A stretch of 43,623 nucleotides of DNA from an uncultured Gilliamella sp. (GCA_945291235.1 CALYQY010000005.1:1-43623); one strand, 5' to 3'; positions 17,924 to 27,393 are shown, numbered from the stretch's first letter. The notes: generated by a model from the letters alone, not told the origin. Program-made: numbers and translations.

Positions 17924-18049
17924 CTATCGACCAACTAAGTTTTCAAACCAGCTGACCACCTTATATTGATAAGAAAGCAGATATGGAAACGTTTTATTAC
18001 CTTGGTTGTTAGTGTCATAACTTAATTGATAATGCGTAAATTATTTATT
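17924..18049 (-). pseudogene. Effector C-terminal stub, decayed MNN head / LVGR tail
   Basis: HYQLSYDTNNQGNKTFPYLL, then SYQYKVVSWFENLVGR and TAG. The head has lost one base relative to other copies (GCGTAAAT for GCGCTAAAT) and its ATG reads ATA, so it can no longer be translated from the usual start. It precedes the immunity gene at 17207-17875. Confidence 0.7.
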
Positions 18050-18081
18050 TTTAAACAAGTAACTTAATGATTAAAATAAAT

Positions 18082-18750
18082 TTACAAAACAAGTCCACCA
18101 CTTACACCACGAGATAATTTTAAGGTACCATCACTTTTTATGCTGTAGTAATGAATGCCCTTTGCGGGTTTATTGCCTGTGACTACCGTTTCCATACTGC
18201 CAAAACCTGGATATAAGCGATAAATCTCAGGATTTTTTATCCAGTTAGGCACATTGTCCATATGGTAACTAAATATCACCATTGGCTTATCTTTCCATTG
18301 ATGATCCACCTTCACTATTTTTTCCACCACCACTCGACCAAAACAGAAATTAGTACCGCCCCACCATTTTTTATCTATATATTTACGTCCTTCATCGGTT
18401 AAATCATAACGATATAGCGGTTGATCACCCTCATAACCCACTAACTCTTCGGTAAATAGCCCTTCTTTGGCATACAACGCTAATCGGTAATTTAATTTAT
18501 GATTAATATAAATGGGATCTTGATAATCCATATCCTTATGATATCCCGCCATGTATTTTATTGTATAAGGATACATATCTTTGTAAATTTCACCCACTGC
18601 CAGACAAACAGCTCTATTACCGTCTGGATTAATGTTGTCATTTTCTTCCTGAATTCGGGTTTTATAATCAGTGTTATCACAACCGGTTAATAGCGATAAT
18701 AGGATTAAACTGCTACTTAACAGTAAATGTTTTATCTTTTTATTGTTCAT
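18082..18750 (-). CDS. Immunity-type lipoprotein B, METVV variant (pair of 26725)
   Basis: 222 residues. Its C-terminal part, FGSMETVVTGNKPAKGIHYY and LKLSRGVSGGLVL, is shared with the gene at 26725-27393, and METVV is found only in these two. The central cassette, however, is KYMAGYHKDMDYQDPIYINH here and KYIEGEINPKDPWDKI there. It follows the previous immunity gene by only 19 bp, without a stub. Lipobox LLTGC-Asp. Confidence 0.72.
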   Translation of the reverse strand: MNNKKIKHLLLSSSLILLSLLTGCDNTDYKTRIQEENDNINPDGNRAVCLAVGEIYKDMYPYTIKYMAGYHKDMDYQDPIYINHKLNYRLALYAKEGLFTEELVGYEGDQPLYRYDLTDEGRKYIDKKWWGGTNFCFGRVVVEKIVKVDHQWKDKPMVIFSYHMDNVPNWIKNPEIYRLYPGFGSMETVVTGNKPAKGIHYYSIKSDGTLKLSRGVSGGLVL

Positions 18751-18775
18751 TATCATTATCTGTTTTTTTATTTAG

Positions 18776-19441
18776 CTATAAAAAATAGGAAACACTTTCA
18801 CCTACACGTAATCGTAAAGTTCCATCACTCTTTTTAGAATAATAGTGAATTCCTTCTGCTAGCTCATTGCCTGTCACTGCTGCTTCCATACTGCCATATC
18901 CTGGGAATAAGCGATAAATCTCCGGATTTTTTATCCAGTTAGGCACGTTATCCATATGGTAACTAAATATCACCATTGGTTTATCTTTCCATTGATTATC
19001 TACTTCCAATATTTTTTCCACCACTACTCGACCAAAACAGAAATTAGTACCCGCCCATCTGTTATCCAGATATTTGCGTCCTTCATCAGTCAAGTTATAA
19101 CGATACAAAGGTTTATCGCCGTCATAACCTACTAATTCTTCGGTAAATAGTCCTTCTTTGGCATATAACGATAGTTTTAAATTAAGTCTTTTATTTTGCT
19201 TAATTTTATCATATGGATCTTCGGGGTTTATCTCGCCTTCCAGATAGTGAATGGTATAAGGATACATATCACTTTCCAGATCATTTACATACAAACAAAT
19301 AGCTCTGTTTCCATTTGGATTATTTCGATCATTTTCTTTTTGAATTCGGGTTTTATAGTCGGTGTTATCACAACCGGTTAATAGCGATAATAGGATTAAA
19401 CTGCAACTTAACAGTAAATGTTTTATCTTTTTATTGTTCAT
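18776..19441 (-). CDS. Immunity-type lipoprotein B, ESDMYP variant
   Basis: 221 residues. After the first Cys it reads LYVNDLESDMYPYTIHYLEG, a form shared only with the gene at 19641 and (NELKSDMYP) the truncated copy. DNRWAGTNFCFGR lacks the WWGG of most copies. C-terminus LRLRVGESVSYFL has Val where others have Gly. AGGTACCTTTA precedes the ATG, which follows a SAVKIN-tail stub. Lipobox with Asp+2. Confidence 0.72.
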   Translation of the reverse strand: MNNKKIKHLLLSCSLILLSLLTGCDNTDYKTRIQKENDRNNPNGNRAICLYVNDLESDMYPYTIHYLEGEINPEDPYDKIKQNKRLNLKLSLYAKEGLFTEELVGYDGDKPLYRYNLTDEGRKYLDNRWAGTNFCFGRVVVEKILEVDNQWKDKPMVIFSYHMDNVPNWIKNPEIYRLFPGYGSMEAAVTGNELAEGIHYYSKKSDGTLRLRVGESVSYFL

Positions 19442-19462
19442 TAAAGGTACCTGCTTATTTAA

Positions 19463-19612
19463 TTAGTTTATCTTTACAGCGCTACCAACATTATCGACCA
19501 GCTCACCTAACCAGCTGACCACTTTATATTGATAGGAAAGCAGATAAGGAAAGGCTTGATTACCTTGGCTGTCTGTTTCTATTTTGAGTATAAAGCGTGT
19601 CGTATAATTCAT
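19463..19612 (-). pseudogene. Effector C-terminal stub, MNY head / SAVKIN tail
   Basis: A 49-codon open frame with ATG: MNYTTRFILKIETDSQ, GNQAFPYLLSYQYKVVSW, LGELVDNVGSAVKIN, stop. The tail is identical to the effector 2 end; the head is the MNY type seen elsewhere with the LVGR tail. This combination shows that heads and tails have been exchanged through the shared middle. Confidence 0.75.
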
Positions 19613-19640
19613 GTTTCAAACAAGTAACCTAATGATAAAT

Positions 19641-20306
19641 TTATAATACATATGAACCACTTACGCCTACACGCAAGCGTAAAGTTCCATCACTCTTTTT
19701 AGAATAATAGTGAATTCCTTCTGCTAGCTCATTTCCGGTGACTGCTGCTTCCATACTGCCATAGCCCGGATATAATCGATAAATCTCCGGATTTTTTATC
19801 CAGTTGGGCACATTGTCCATATGGTAACTAAATACCACCATTGGTTTATCTTTCCATTGATTATCCACTTTCAATATTTTTTCCACCACTACTCGACCAA
19901 AACAAAAGTTAGTACCAGCCCATCTGTTATCCAGATATTTGCGTCCTTCATCGGTTAAATCATAACGATATAGCGGTTTATCACCGTCATATCCTACTAA
20001 CTCCTCAGTAAATAGTCCTTCTTTGGCATATAACGATAGTTTTAAATTAATTTCATTATTTGTAGCAATTTTATCGTACGGATCTTCGGGATTTATCTCG
20101 CCTTCCAAATAGTGAATAGTATAGGGATACATATCACTTTCCAGATCATTTACATACAAACAAATGGCCCTATTTCCATTTGGATTATTTCGATCATTTT
20201 CTTTCTGAATTCGGGTTTTATAGTCGGTGTTATCACAGCCAGCTAATAGCGATAACAGGACTAAACTACAACTTAACAGTAAGTGTTTTATCTTTTTATT
20301 GTTCAT
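19641..20306 (-). CDS. Immunity-type lipoprotein B, cognate candidate of effector 2
   Basis: 221 residues, starting 21 bp after the effector 2 stop, so it is the first immunity gene of that unit and its best cognate candidate. The lipobox is LLAGC (others LLTGC), still followed by Asp. LYVNDLESDMYP and DNRWAGTNFCFG as in the gene at 18776; central PYDKIATNNEINLKLS is its own; C-terminus LRLRVGVSGSYVL. AGGTACCTTTA gives a binding site before the ATG. Confidence 0.77.
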   Translation of the reverse strand: MNNKKIKHLLLSCSLVLLSLLAGCDNTDYKTRIQKENDRNNPNGNRAICLYVNDLESDMYPYTIHYLEGEINPEDPYDKIATNNEINLKLSLYAKEGLFTEELVGYDGDKPLYRYDLTDEGRKYLDNRWAGTNFCFGRVVVEKILKVDNQWKDKPMVVFSYHMDNVPNWIKNPEIYRLYPGYGSMEAAVTGNELAEGIHYYSKKSDGTLRLRVGVSGSYVL

Positions 20307-20327
20307 TAAAGGTACCTGCTTATTTAA

Positions 20328-23300
20328 TTAGTTTATCTTTACAGCGCTACCAACATTATCGACCAGCTCACCTAACCAGCTGACCACTTTGTATTGATAG
20401 GAAAGTAGATAAGGGAACGCTTTATTGCCATATCTGTCTGTGTCGCCTTCCGGCAAATATTCAAAAGTACAAATCACTTCAAAATTATCTACTACTCGAC
20501 CTAATAATTGATTAATAGAAAATAAGCCAACGTTAATTTTCTTTGCTTTTTGTGAATTATGTAATAGTGACTCAAGTTGACTGTTAGTGTCTGATACTAC
20601 TTTTTGCGCCGGTGTTTGATTGTTACATATATCTTGCATTTGATACCATAATTGATTAGCTGTGTTGTTTTCATTTTTACTTTCTTGGTTTTGCGCGTTT
20701 TCTTCATCATCCTCATTTTCAGAAATCTCATTAAAATATTGATAGCTTTCTTGTTTTTTATCTCTAATCATTTCATTGTTGGCTATTTCAAAGTATTTGC
20801 CATTCACTTGAACGGTTTTAATGTTTAATCCTTTTTTACCATGACTTATTGCTAATATGGTCTCCATTTCACCTTCAGCATGGCGGATCACCACTTTACC
20901 TTTAAATTTAGCTTTTTCTCTGATAAAATCCGGTAATTGCATCACCAAATGTAGATTGTACTTGGTGCCTGATTTTGCTCCATTCATCTGTTCAATGATT
21001 TCTGTCTGATCATCCGTTCCCCAATCGATCGTTAGTGATTTTTTTGTGTGAAGTCTATTTGGATTTTTGTTCATTGCCTCGGTAACAAGGTCTTTCAACT
21101 TAACTTCGTAATGCGCTGTACGACAAAATCCTTTGCGTGACGCTAAATAAAAATCTTGTTCGGACAAGTAGTTACCTGTATCACTGATTGGATATGGCGG
21201 AAACAAATCAACATGGTTAAACTTGCCAAATATTGAGCGGTTCATCCATTTTTCCATTTCGTCCCATTCACTGGCGTCATCGTAGGTGCCAAACAGAAAA
21301 TTGATGATATGCGGTGCCAGCATTAAGGCAATACCCCATGGTCCTGACAGCCCTAACATTAACCCAATTCCAGCTGCCGCAAATCCAATGATCGACGTCA
21401 CCACGTAAACCACTGAACCGTCATCCCCCCGTGCCAGTGCTTTAAATGCTTTTACCAACTCGCCGATACTATCCACTAAGGCAAGCACTTTAGCCACGCC
21501 CCCAATGACTGCACCGGCTTTGTTCAGCTTATTGAGAATTTTTGACAGGTTGTCGCCACGTTCACCAAATAAGGCGACCAGTTTCGCACCCGTGATAATG
21601 GCTTCTGATACCGATAAGGCAATATCAAGGTGTGTTCTGAATATCGCTTTTGATACTTTATCAAGCAAGGCTGAATCCGTTAATGTTTTAAGTTTTTTGT
21701 TTAACTCGCTGATTTGAATAAATTGATAGGTCAGCGTGAGAACATTAACAACACCTGTTGCTGAGGTGTCTAACACTTCTTTGCGCCAATTTTTTTCTGC
21801 CCCAAATTTTGCGGCTTGTAATTCTTCATATTCAATCGCTTTTACGTCTTCGAATGCATCAACGTTGGCAGTGCCACGGCTGGTGGTCTTTTTGCTTTCA
21901 AAGTCAAGTCGTTCAATGTCATTTTCGAAGGTGAGCAGTATATCAAACTCGACAAATTGCCCCTTCGCTCTGGTTATGTCGCGTCCTTTCAGCTTAAACC
22001 GGTCACGGGTTGCCGAATAACGCCCACGAATACGGTCGCCTGCGGTAGTAACCAGATTACCACCGTGCTGATTTGGGTAGACCACCTTGGCTGAACTGCC
22101 CAGTTTGTCTAAAAAATCCTGTAAATTGGATACCGGTACTTTTACGCGATAGCTCCCGTGACTTGCGGTGGTAAACATGCTCATCGCTCTGATAAGGTGC
22201 TGATTGGTCACCGGCCTGCTTAAATTATAAGTTCCATTATGTGAAAGCGTTTTCGCTACATTGGTCATGGAGAGTTTGACCAGTTCTTCAGTTAAATAAG
22301 CCCCAACTCTGACATTGTTAGGTAGTTTTAGATTACTGATCGGATCGATATAATCCGTTAAGGTATTAACACCGGACAGCGGATTATCAACATCGGTTGT
22401 TTCTTGTTCTTGCCCTGCCTCTTGATTTGCCATTATCGCTTTGACATCTTCAGTTAATTGCAGGTCGGCTTCAGCCACATTGCCCGAAGCCACATTGAAC
22501 AGTGAATATGGATGACCTTCAAGAAAATGGCGATAAATACTCGTTTTATTATTGATTAATTGTGACCATAGCTGGGCTTGCTCATCAAGGTATAGATTAC
22601 CGGTAAAATCACTGTCTAAAATAACCAATAAGCTGTTTAAAGCATTAATATGCCGGTCTGACGTGTCGGGTGTACATTCTTTTAACCAAAATTGCACGGG
22701 GTTATGATCGCCAAATAACCATATTAAATAGGTAAAATAGTCCTTCGATACATTTTTTACATACTTAGTTAAGTTGTTATAAAGCTGCTTATCAAGTTGT
22801 TGATATTTTTGTAGGGTATCATCATTCACACGTTGACCATGTTTGTCTTTCCAAGCTTGATTCTTTTTCCATTCAGCAACACATTCTTTGGCATTCGGGA
22901 ATTTTACGGCAATGACATCAAGATTATCCATTAAAACATCTTGCGCTTCCTGACTGTTTTTAAAAATTGTCAGAATTTGTGCTTTTTGGTTTTTAGTTAA
23001 ATAAATAGGGACATAATCACCCAGTGGTGGCGTATTGTCCGAATTGACACTGCTTAAGCTGACTTGACTGACAAACCTGAAGTAGAAGAATTTAGCCACT
23101 TCGTTTAGACCAGCATAGGCAGGGACAGTAATGCTAAAATTTTGTTCTTTGGCAAACTCTTTATCACCCACTACGTAGGTGACAAGAATATCATCCATCT
23201 CGTCTTGAGATGCATTACCCGAATAAGGTAATTTTGTTAAATACTCTTTTGCTTGTTGCTCTGCATATTTTTTTAGCTGTTGGCTGTATCTCGCATCAGG

Positions 23301-25076
23301 ATCGAAAAAGGCAAATAATACACATTCTGAGCCGTCCTGAATCTGATTTTCACTTTTTAAAATATCTTTATAGCTTTCAATACTGGTATATTGATTACGC
23401 GCGTAACTGGTTTCGGGTTTGAAGTATAGTAAGGGTTTGTCCTCGGCATCGGTTATCTGTTTATTAAAGTAATCTTCAATGGCCTTTTTGCGTGGCCCCA
23501 TAACTTTCGCCTTTATATTCGATATCCCTTGATTGATTTTTTCATTTAACCAGTACTCAACAGGCCATCTATACCGCAAATATTCAGGGATGCGATTGAC
23601 ATATTGGTATTGTTTGTTGTAGTCCAAATCAATCAGGTTTTCGGTATAAAAGGATTGAATAATGCTTGGGTCTATTTCGTCACCAATCTCGTCTTTTCCT
23701 TCCAGTATCAGATCTTTAACGGTTTTGCCTAAATTGGCTTGTAACCTTTTTTGAATGGCAAGGGTTTGCTCTTGACTGCGACCGGCTAAACCATCCACCA
23801 CCGGTGACAATAGCTGTCTGCGCTGAACGGCAAGCTCTTCAGCTATCCCTAAGCTGTCTTCAACTAAAATAACGCCGATTTCGGTCGTTTTGTAATTCGA
23901 GTTATCGTAAGCTTCGCCTTTATAGCCGTCTATTGTTTTGCTGAAATCGTCATTGAGTCCACCCACTTCTTTTTTTAAGGTATTAAACTGACTGGCTGAG
24001 CAAAATAGTTTACGGTAGTTTTCTATTATGCTTGCTTCGGTGTTTTCAAGCTGATTTTTTAAATCGTAATTTTGTGCATAAAAACTGCCTTTGGCTATTT
24101 CTTTATTTAATTTGGTATCTTTTATGCCAACCGAAGCAGGTTTGCTTTGTGCCTGTGTATTGCTGTTTTGGGATGCATTTTGTTGTGCTTTGTCTTGTTC
24201 TTCTTTTGATTTTTGACGTCTTTCATCTAGCTGTTCTTTATTGAAATAATCCAGCACTTCTTGTTTATTGCATTCCATTTCCAGCAGATAGCGTTTTGTC
24301 GGACCTTCAACTGCTGTTGTTGATTCACTCCCTTGTTTTTCGCCTTCAACAGGCGCTGCTTTGACCGGCTCTCGAGTAAAATCGCTGAATGAAAAGCTAC
24401 GTTCCCCATTAGCCGTTAACTTTGATGGCTCGGTTTGTGTTAAATCAACCACCGTGAAACGTTCATTTCGGTCGTCTTCACTTTTGCGGTAGTGATCCAC
24501 CACGTCTTTATCCCAACGGTAAGGACTGTAGGCTATCCACGCTTTGTCATAAATTTTGTTGTCCAGCGTGATAAATTTAGCTTTAAATTGGTGCCCTTCT
24601 GTAATACAGCTTTCCGGTAGCTCTTTTGGTCTGGTGCCTTTAACGTCACGAAACTCTCTTAATCGAAAAGCGCCAGATTTTGTCACTTCAAACACTTTGA
24701 CTTTTAATAAATTTAAATTAGTACCTTGCCACCCTTTAGCCGATTTGTTTTTTTGAAGCAAGATATAGACATAACCTTCACGTAAAGTTCGATAAACATA
24801 GCTAAAGTGCGTAAAGGCGGTGGTCGGCTCGTGATTTTTTAGTGGCAACATGCCACTTTCCCAAATATTGGTTTTGCTATTTTTAAAAAATTTAGGCACC
24901 ACACTTTTTCGAACTAAAAATAGTGGAAATCCCGTTCGCTCACAGGCGCCACATTTTCCGTTACTTAGCGCCATGTTTTCTTTCGCTTCGTGTATGAGTT
25001 CGGTTGTGACAACGGGGGCATCGGTGTTCGATTGAATGTCATTATCGTTAAAATCCGTATTGGTGATGCTTGTCAT
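20328..25076 (-). CDS. T6SS effector 2, VasX / BTH_I2691-like pore-forming type
   Basis: 1582 residues; start MTSITNTDFND has AGGAT 7 bp upstream. CGACERTGFPLFLVRKS near the N-terminus, LREGYVYIL and AWIAYSPYRW as in effector 1; residues about 75-600 are almost identical among the three. The variable segment near 600-740 is the most divergent of the three. From about 760 to 1350 it tracks effector 3, with the hydrophobic hairpin (SIIGFAAAGIGLMLGLSGPW, then IALMLAPHIINFLFG) near 1219-1264. The C-terminal 200 residues again differ, with an Asn/Glu-rich linker and end VDNVGSAVKIN. It has no own upstream region: it starts about 90 bp after an immunity gene and probably relies on the effector 3 promoter. 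Confidence 0.8.
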   Translation of the reverse strand: MTSITNTDFNDNDIQSNTDAPVVTTELIHEAKENMALSNGKCGACERTGFPLFLVRKSVVPKFFKNSKTNIWESGMLPLKNHEPTTAFTHFSYVYRTLREGYVYILLQKNKSAKGWQGTNLNLLKVKVFEVTKSGAFRLREFRDVKGTRPKELPESCITEGHQFKAKFITLDNKIYDKAWIAYSPYRWDKDVVDHYRKSEDDRNERFTVVDLTQTEPSKLTANGERSFSFSDFTREPVKAAPVEGEKQGSESTTAVEGPTKRYLLEMECNKQEVLDYFNKEQLDERRQKSKEEQDKAQQNASQNSNTQAQSKPASVGIKDTKLNKEIAKGSFYAQNYDLKNQLENTEASIIENYRKLFCSASQFNTLKKEVGGLNDDFSKTIDGYKGEAYDNSNYKTTEIGVILVEDSLGIAEELAVQRRQLLSPVVDGLAGRSQEQTLAIQKRLQANLGKTVKDLILEGKDEIGDEIDPSIIQSFYTENLIDLDYNKQYQYVNRIPEYLRYRWPVEYWLNEKINQGISNIKAKVMGPRKKAIEDYFNKQITDAEDKPLLYFKPETSYARNQYTSIESYKDILKSENQIQDGSECVLFAFFDPDARYSQQLKKYAEQQAKEYLTKLPYSGNASQDEMDDILVTYVVGDKEFAKEQNFSITVPAYAGLNEVAKFFYFRFVSQVSLSSVNSDNTPPLGDYVPIYLTKNQKAQILTIFKNSQEAQDVLMDNLDVIAVKFPNAKECVAEWKKNQAWKDKHGQRVNDDTLQKYQQLDKQLYNNLTKYVKNVSKDYFTYLIWLFGDHNPVQFWLKECTPDTSDRHINALNSLLVILDSDFTGNLYLDEQAQLWSQLINNKTSIYRHFLEGHPYSLFNVASGNVAEADLQLTEDVKAIMANQEAGQEQETTDVDNPLSGVNTLTDYIDPISNLKLPNNVRVGAYLTEELVKLSMTNVAKTLSHNGTYNLSRPVTNQHLIRAMSMFTTASHGSYRVKVPVSNLQDFLDKLGSSAKVVYPNQHGGNLVTTAGDRIRGRYSATRDRFKLKGRDITRAKGQFVEFDILLTFENDIERLDFESKKTTSRGTANVDAFEDVKAIEYEELQAAKFGAEKNWRKEVLDTSATGVVNVLTLTYQFIQISELNKKLKTLTDSALLDKVSKAIFRTHLDIALSVSEAIITGAKLVALFGERGDNLSKILNKLNKAGAVIGGVAKVLALVDSIGELVKAFKALARGDDGSVVYVVTSIIGFAAAGIGLMLGLSGPWGIALMLAPHIINFLFGTYDDASEWDEMEKWMNRSIFGKFNHVDLFPPYPISDTGNYLSEQDFYLASRKGFCRTAHYEVKLKDLVTEAMNKNPNRLHTKKSLTIDWGTDDQTEIIEQMNGAKSGTKYNLHLVMQLPDFIREKAKFKGKVVIRHAEGEMETILAISHGKKGLNIKTVQVNGKYFEIANNEMIRDKKQESYQYFNEISENEDDEENAQNQESKNENNTANQLWYQMQDICNNQTPAQKVVSDTNSQLESLLHNSQKAKKINVGLFSINQLLGRVVDNFEVICTFEYLPEGDTDRYGNKAFPYLLSYQYKVVSWLGELVDNVGSAVKIN
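21855..22706. repeat. Effector core repeat block, effector 2 copy
   Basis: About 850 bp that appears identical to 29851-30702 (offset 7996), covering residues around 790-1075. Sequence on both sides has scattered differences. Effector 1 does not share this block. The second identical tract between these genes is around 21140-21520. Confidence 0.75.
23380..24789. repeat. Effector N-terminal repeat block, copy 2 of 3
   Basis: Matches 12001-13410 and 31397-32806 without indel and almost without substitution by eye. See the mosaic pattern under findings. Confidence 0.85.
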
Positions 25077-25104
25077 TTTTTATCCTGATATAACAATAAT
25101 TCTC

Positions 25105-25134
25105 ATTTAATTGATAATGCACTAAATTATTCAT
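25105..25134 (-). pseudogene. Head-only effector stub fused to the effector 2 leader
   Basis: ATG followed by NNLVHYQLN, the first ten codons of an MNN-type stub, after which similarity stops and the effector 2 leader (containing AGGAT) begins. The sequence from here to 25835 parallels 17147-17875. It marks the breakpoint where effector 2 was joined to an immunity array. Confidence 0.6.
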
Positions 25135-25166
25135 TTTAAACAAGCAACTTAATGACTAAAATAAAG

Positions 25167-25835
25167 CTATAAAACATGCCCACCACTTTCAGCTAAAGAT
25201 AATTTTAAAGTGCCATCACTTTTTATGCTGTAGTAATGAACACCCCTTGCTGGTTTATTTCCTGTCACAGCCGCTTCCATACTGCCATATCCCGGATATA
25301 AGCGATAAATCTCAGGATTTTTTATCCAGTTAGGCACATTGTCCATATGGTAATTAAATGTAACTCTTGGCTTATCTTTCCATTGATTATTCACACTCAA
25401 TATTTTGTCCACTACTACGCGACCAAAACAGAAATTGGTGCCTCCCGACCATCTTTTATCAATATATTTACGTCCTTCATCGGTTAAATCATAACGATAT
25501 AGCGGTTTATCACCGTCATAACCAACTAATTCTTCAGTAAATAATCCTTCTTTGGCATATAAGGATAGTTTTAAATTAAGTCTATTATTCTGTCTAATTT
25601 TATCCCACGGATCTTTGGGGTCTATCTCACCTTCGAGATATTGAATCGTGTAGGGATACATGTTATTAAATAGCTTTCCAACTCTTAAACAAACAGCTCT
25701 ATTACCATTGGGATTAATGTTGTCATTTTCTTCCTGAATTCGGGTTTTATAATCAGTGTTATCACAACCCGTCAGTAGCGATAATAGAATTAAACTGCAA
25801 CTGAATAGTAAGTGTTTTATCTTTTTATTGTTCAT
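25167..25835 (-). CDS. Immunity-type lipoprotein B, GHVL variant (pair of 17207)
   Basis: 222 residues. Shares its C-terminal half (PGYGSMEAAVTGNKPARGVH and SLAESGGHVL) with 17207-17875. Its variable segment is VGKLFNNMYPYTIQYLEGEI and its tryptophan motif is KRWSGGTNFCFGR. It follows the previous immunity gene by 19 bp and is the last gene before effector 2. AGG in AGGTAATGATAATG is 8 bp before the second ATG, the chosen start. Lipobox LLTGC-Asp. Confidence 0.72.
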   Translation of the reverse strand: MNNKKIKHLLFSCSLILLSLLTGCDNTDYKTRIQEENDNINPNGNRAVCLRVGKLFNNMYPYTIQYLEGEIDPKDPWDKIRQNNRLNLKLSLYAKEGLFTEELVGYDGDKPLYRYDLTDEGRKYIDKRWSGGTNFCFGRVVVDKILSVNNQWKDKPRVTFNYHMDNVPNWIKNPEIYRLYPGYGSMEAAVTGNKPARGVHYYSIKSDGTLKLSLAESGGHVL

Positions 25836-25860
25836 TATCATTACCTATTTTTTTATTTAG

Positions 25861-26520
25861 TTATAAAAGATATGAACCACTTACACCTACTCTTAATTTT
25901 AAGGTACCGTCACTTTTTATGCTGTAGTAATGAATGCCATTTACCGGCTTGTTTCCTGTTACATCATCCTCAATATTTTTATACAAGCTATAAATTTCTT
26001 TATTTTTTACCCAGTTAGGTACATTGTCCATATGGTACCTAAATATCACCATTGGTTTATCTTTCCATTGATGATCCACTTTCACTATTTTATCCACTAC
26101 TACACGACCAAAACAGAAATTGGTGCCACCCCACCATTTTTTATCAATATATTTACGTCCTTCATCGGTTAAATCATAACGATACAGTGGTTTATCGCTA
26201 TCATAACCGACTAACTCTTCGGTAAATAATCCTTCTTTGGCATACAAGGATAGTTTTAAATTAAGTCTATTGTTTTGTCTAATTTTATCCCACGGATCTT
26301 TCGGGTTTATCTCACCTTCTATATATTTAATTGTATAGGGATACATATCTTTATAAATTTCACCTACTTCCAGACAGAAAGCTCTGTTACCATTGGGATT
26401 AATGTTGTCATTTTCTTCCTGAATTCGGGTTTTATAATCAGTGTTATCACAACCCGTCAGTAGCGATAATAGAATTAAACTGCAACTTAACAGTGAGTGT
26501 TTTATCTTTTGATTGTTCAT
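25861..26520 (-). CDS. Immunity-type lipoprotein B, short IEDD variant
   Basis: 219 residues, the shortest intact B member. Where others have IYRLYPGYGSMEAAVTGN it has IYSLYKNIEDDVTGN, a small deletion plus substitution in a solvent-exposed-looking loop. VGYDSDKPLYRY has Ser for Gly. End LKLRVGVSGSYLL. The first cysteine is in AFCLEVGEIYKDM. It follows an MNN/LVGR stub and shares the MNNQKIKHS signal with its array neighbours. Confidence 0.72.
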   Translation of the reverse strand: MNNQKIKHSLLSCSLILLSLLTGCDNTDYKTRIQEENDNINPNGNRAFCLEVGEIYKDMYPYTIKYIEGEINPKDPWDKIRQNNRLNLKLSLYAKEGLFTEELVGYDSDKPLYRYDLTDEGRKYIDKKWWGGTNFCFGRVVVDKIVKVDHQWKDKPMVIFRYHMDNVPNWVKNKEIYSLYKNIEDDVTGNKPVNGIHYYSIKSDGTLKLRVGVSGSYLL

Positions 26521-26566
26521 TAACATTACCTGTTTTTTTATTCGTTTATTTTATGACTTGACCACG

Positions 26567-26692
26567 CTATCGACCAACTAAGTTTTCAAACCAGCTAACC
26601 ACCTTATATTGATAAGAAAGCAGATAAGGGAACGCTTTATTGCCTTGGTTGTTAGTGTGATAACTTAATTGATAATACGCTAAATTATTCAT
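26567..26692 (-). pseudogene. Effector C-terminal stub, MNN head / LVGR tail
   Basis: A 41-codon open frame: MNNLAYYQLSYHTNNQ, GNKAFPYLLSYQYKVVSW, FENLVGR, stop. Differs from the stub at 17049 at two head residues (Tyr for His, His for Asp). Intact ATG. Followed at 46 bp by an immunity gene. Confidence 0.75.
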
Positions 26693-26724
26693 TTTAAACA
26701 AGCAAATTAATGATTAAAATAAAT

Positions 26725-27393
26725 TTACAAAACAAGTCCACCACTTACACCACGAGATAATTTTAAGGTACCATCACTTTTTATGCTGTAGTAATGAATG
26801 CCCTTTGCGGGTTTATTGCCTGTGACTACCGTTTCCATGCTGCCAAAACCTTTATATAAGCGATAAATCTCCTGATTTTTTATCCAGTTAGGCACATTAT
26901 CCATATGGTAACTAAATATCACCATTGGTTTATCTTTCCATTGATTATCCACTTTCACTATTTTTTCCACCACCACTCGACCAAAACAGAAATTGGTACC
27001 ACCCCACCATCTTTTATCAATATATTTACGTCCTTCATCGGTTAAATCATATCGATACAGTGGTTTATCACCGTCATAACCGACTAATTCTTCGGTAAAT
27101 AATCCTTCTTTGGCATACAAGGATAGTTTTAAATTAAGTCTATTATTCTGTCTAATTTTATCCCACGGATCTTTCGGATTTATCTCACCTTCTATATATT
27201 TAATCGTATAGGGATACATATCTTTATAAATTTCACCCACTGCCAGACAAACAGCTCTATTACCGTCTGGATTAATGTTGTCATTTTCTTCCTGAATTCG
27301 GGTTTTATAATCAGTGTTATCACAACCCGTCAGTAGCGATAATAGAATTAAACTGCAACTTAACAGTGAGTGTTTTATCTTTTGATTGTTCAT
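26725..27393 (-). CDS. Immunity-type lipoprotein B, METVV variant (pair of 18082)
   Basis: 222 residues. Central segment VGEIYKDMYPYTIKYIEGEI and DKIRQNNRLNLKLS, as in the genes at 17207 and 25861, but its C-terminal FGSMETVVTGNKPAKGIHYY and SRGVSGGLVL belong to the 18082 lineage. NQEIYRLY has Gln where others have Pro. Thus one gene combines the front of one lineage and the back of another. AGG is 8 bp before the second ATG. Confidence 0.72.
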   Translation of the reverse strand: MNNQKIKHSLLSCSLILLSLLTGCDNTDYKTRIQEENDNINPDGNRAVCLAVGEIYKDMYPYTIKYIEGEINPKDPWDKIRQNNRLNLKLSLYAKEGLFTEELVGYDGDKPLYRYDLTDEGRKYIDKRWWGGTNFCFGRVVVEKIVKVDNQWKDKPMVIFSYHMDNVPNWIKNQEIYRLYKGFGSMETVVTGNKPAKGIHYYSIKSDGTLKLSRGVSGGLVL

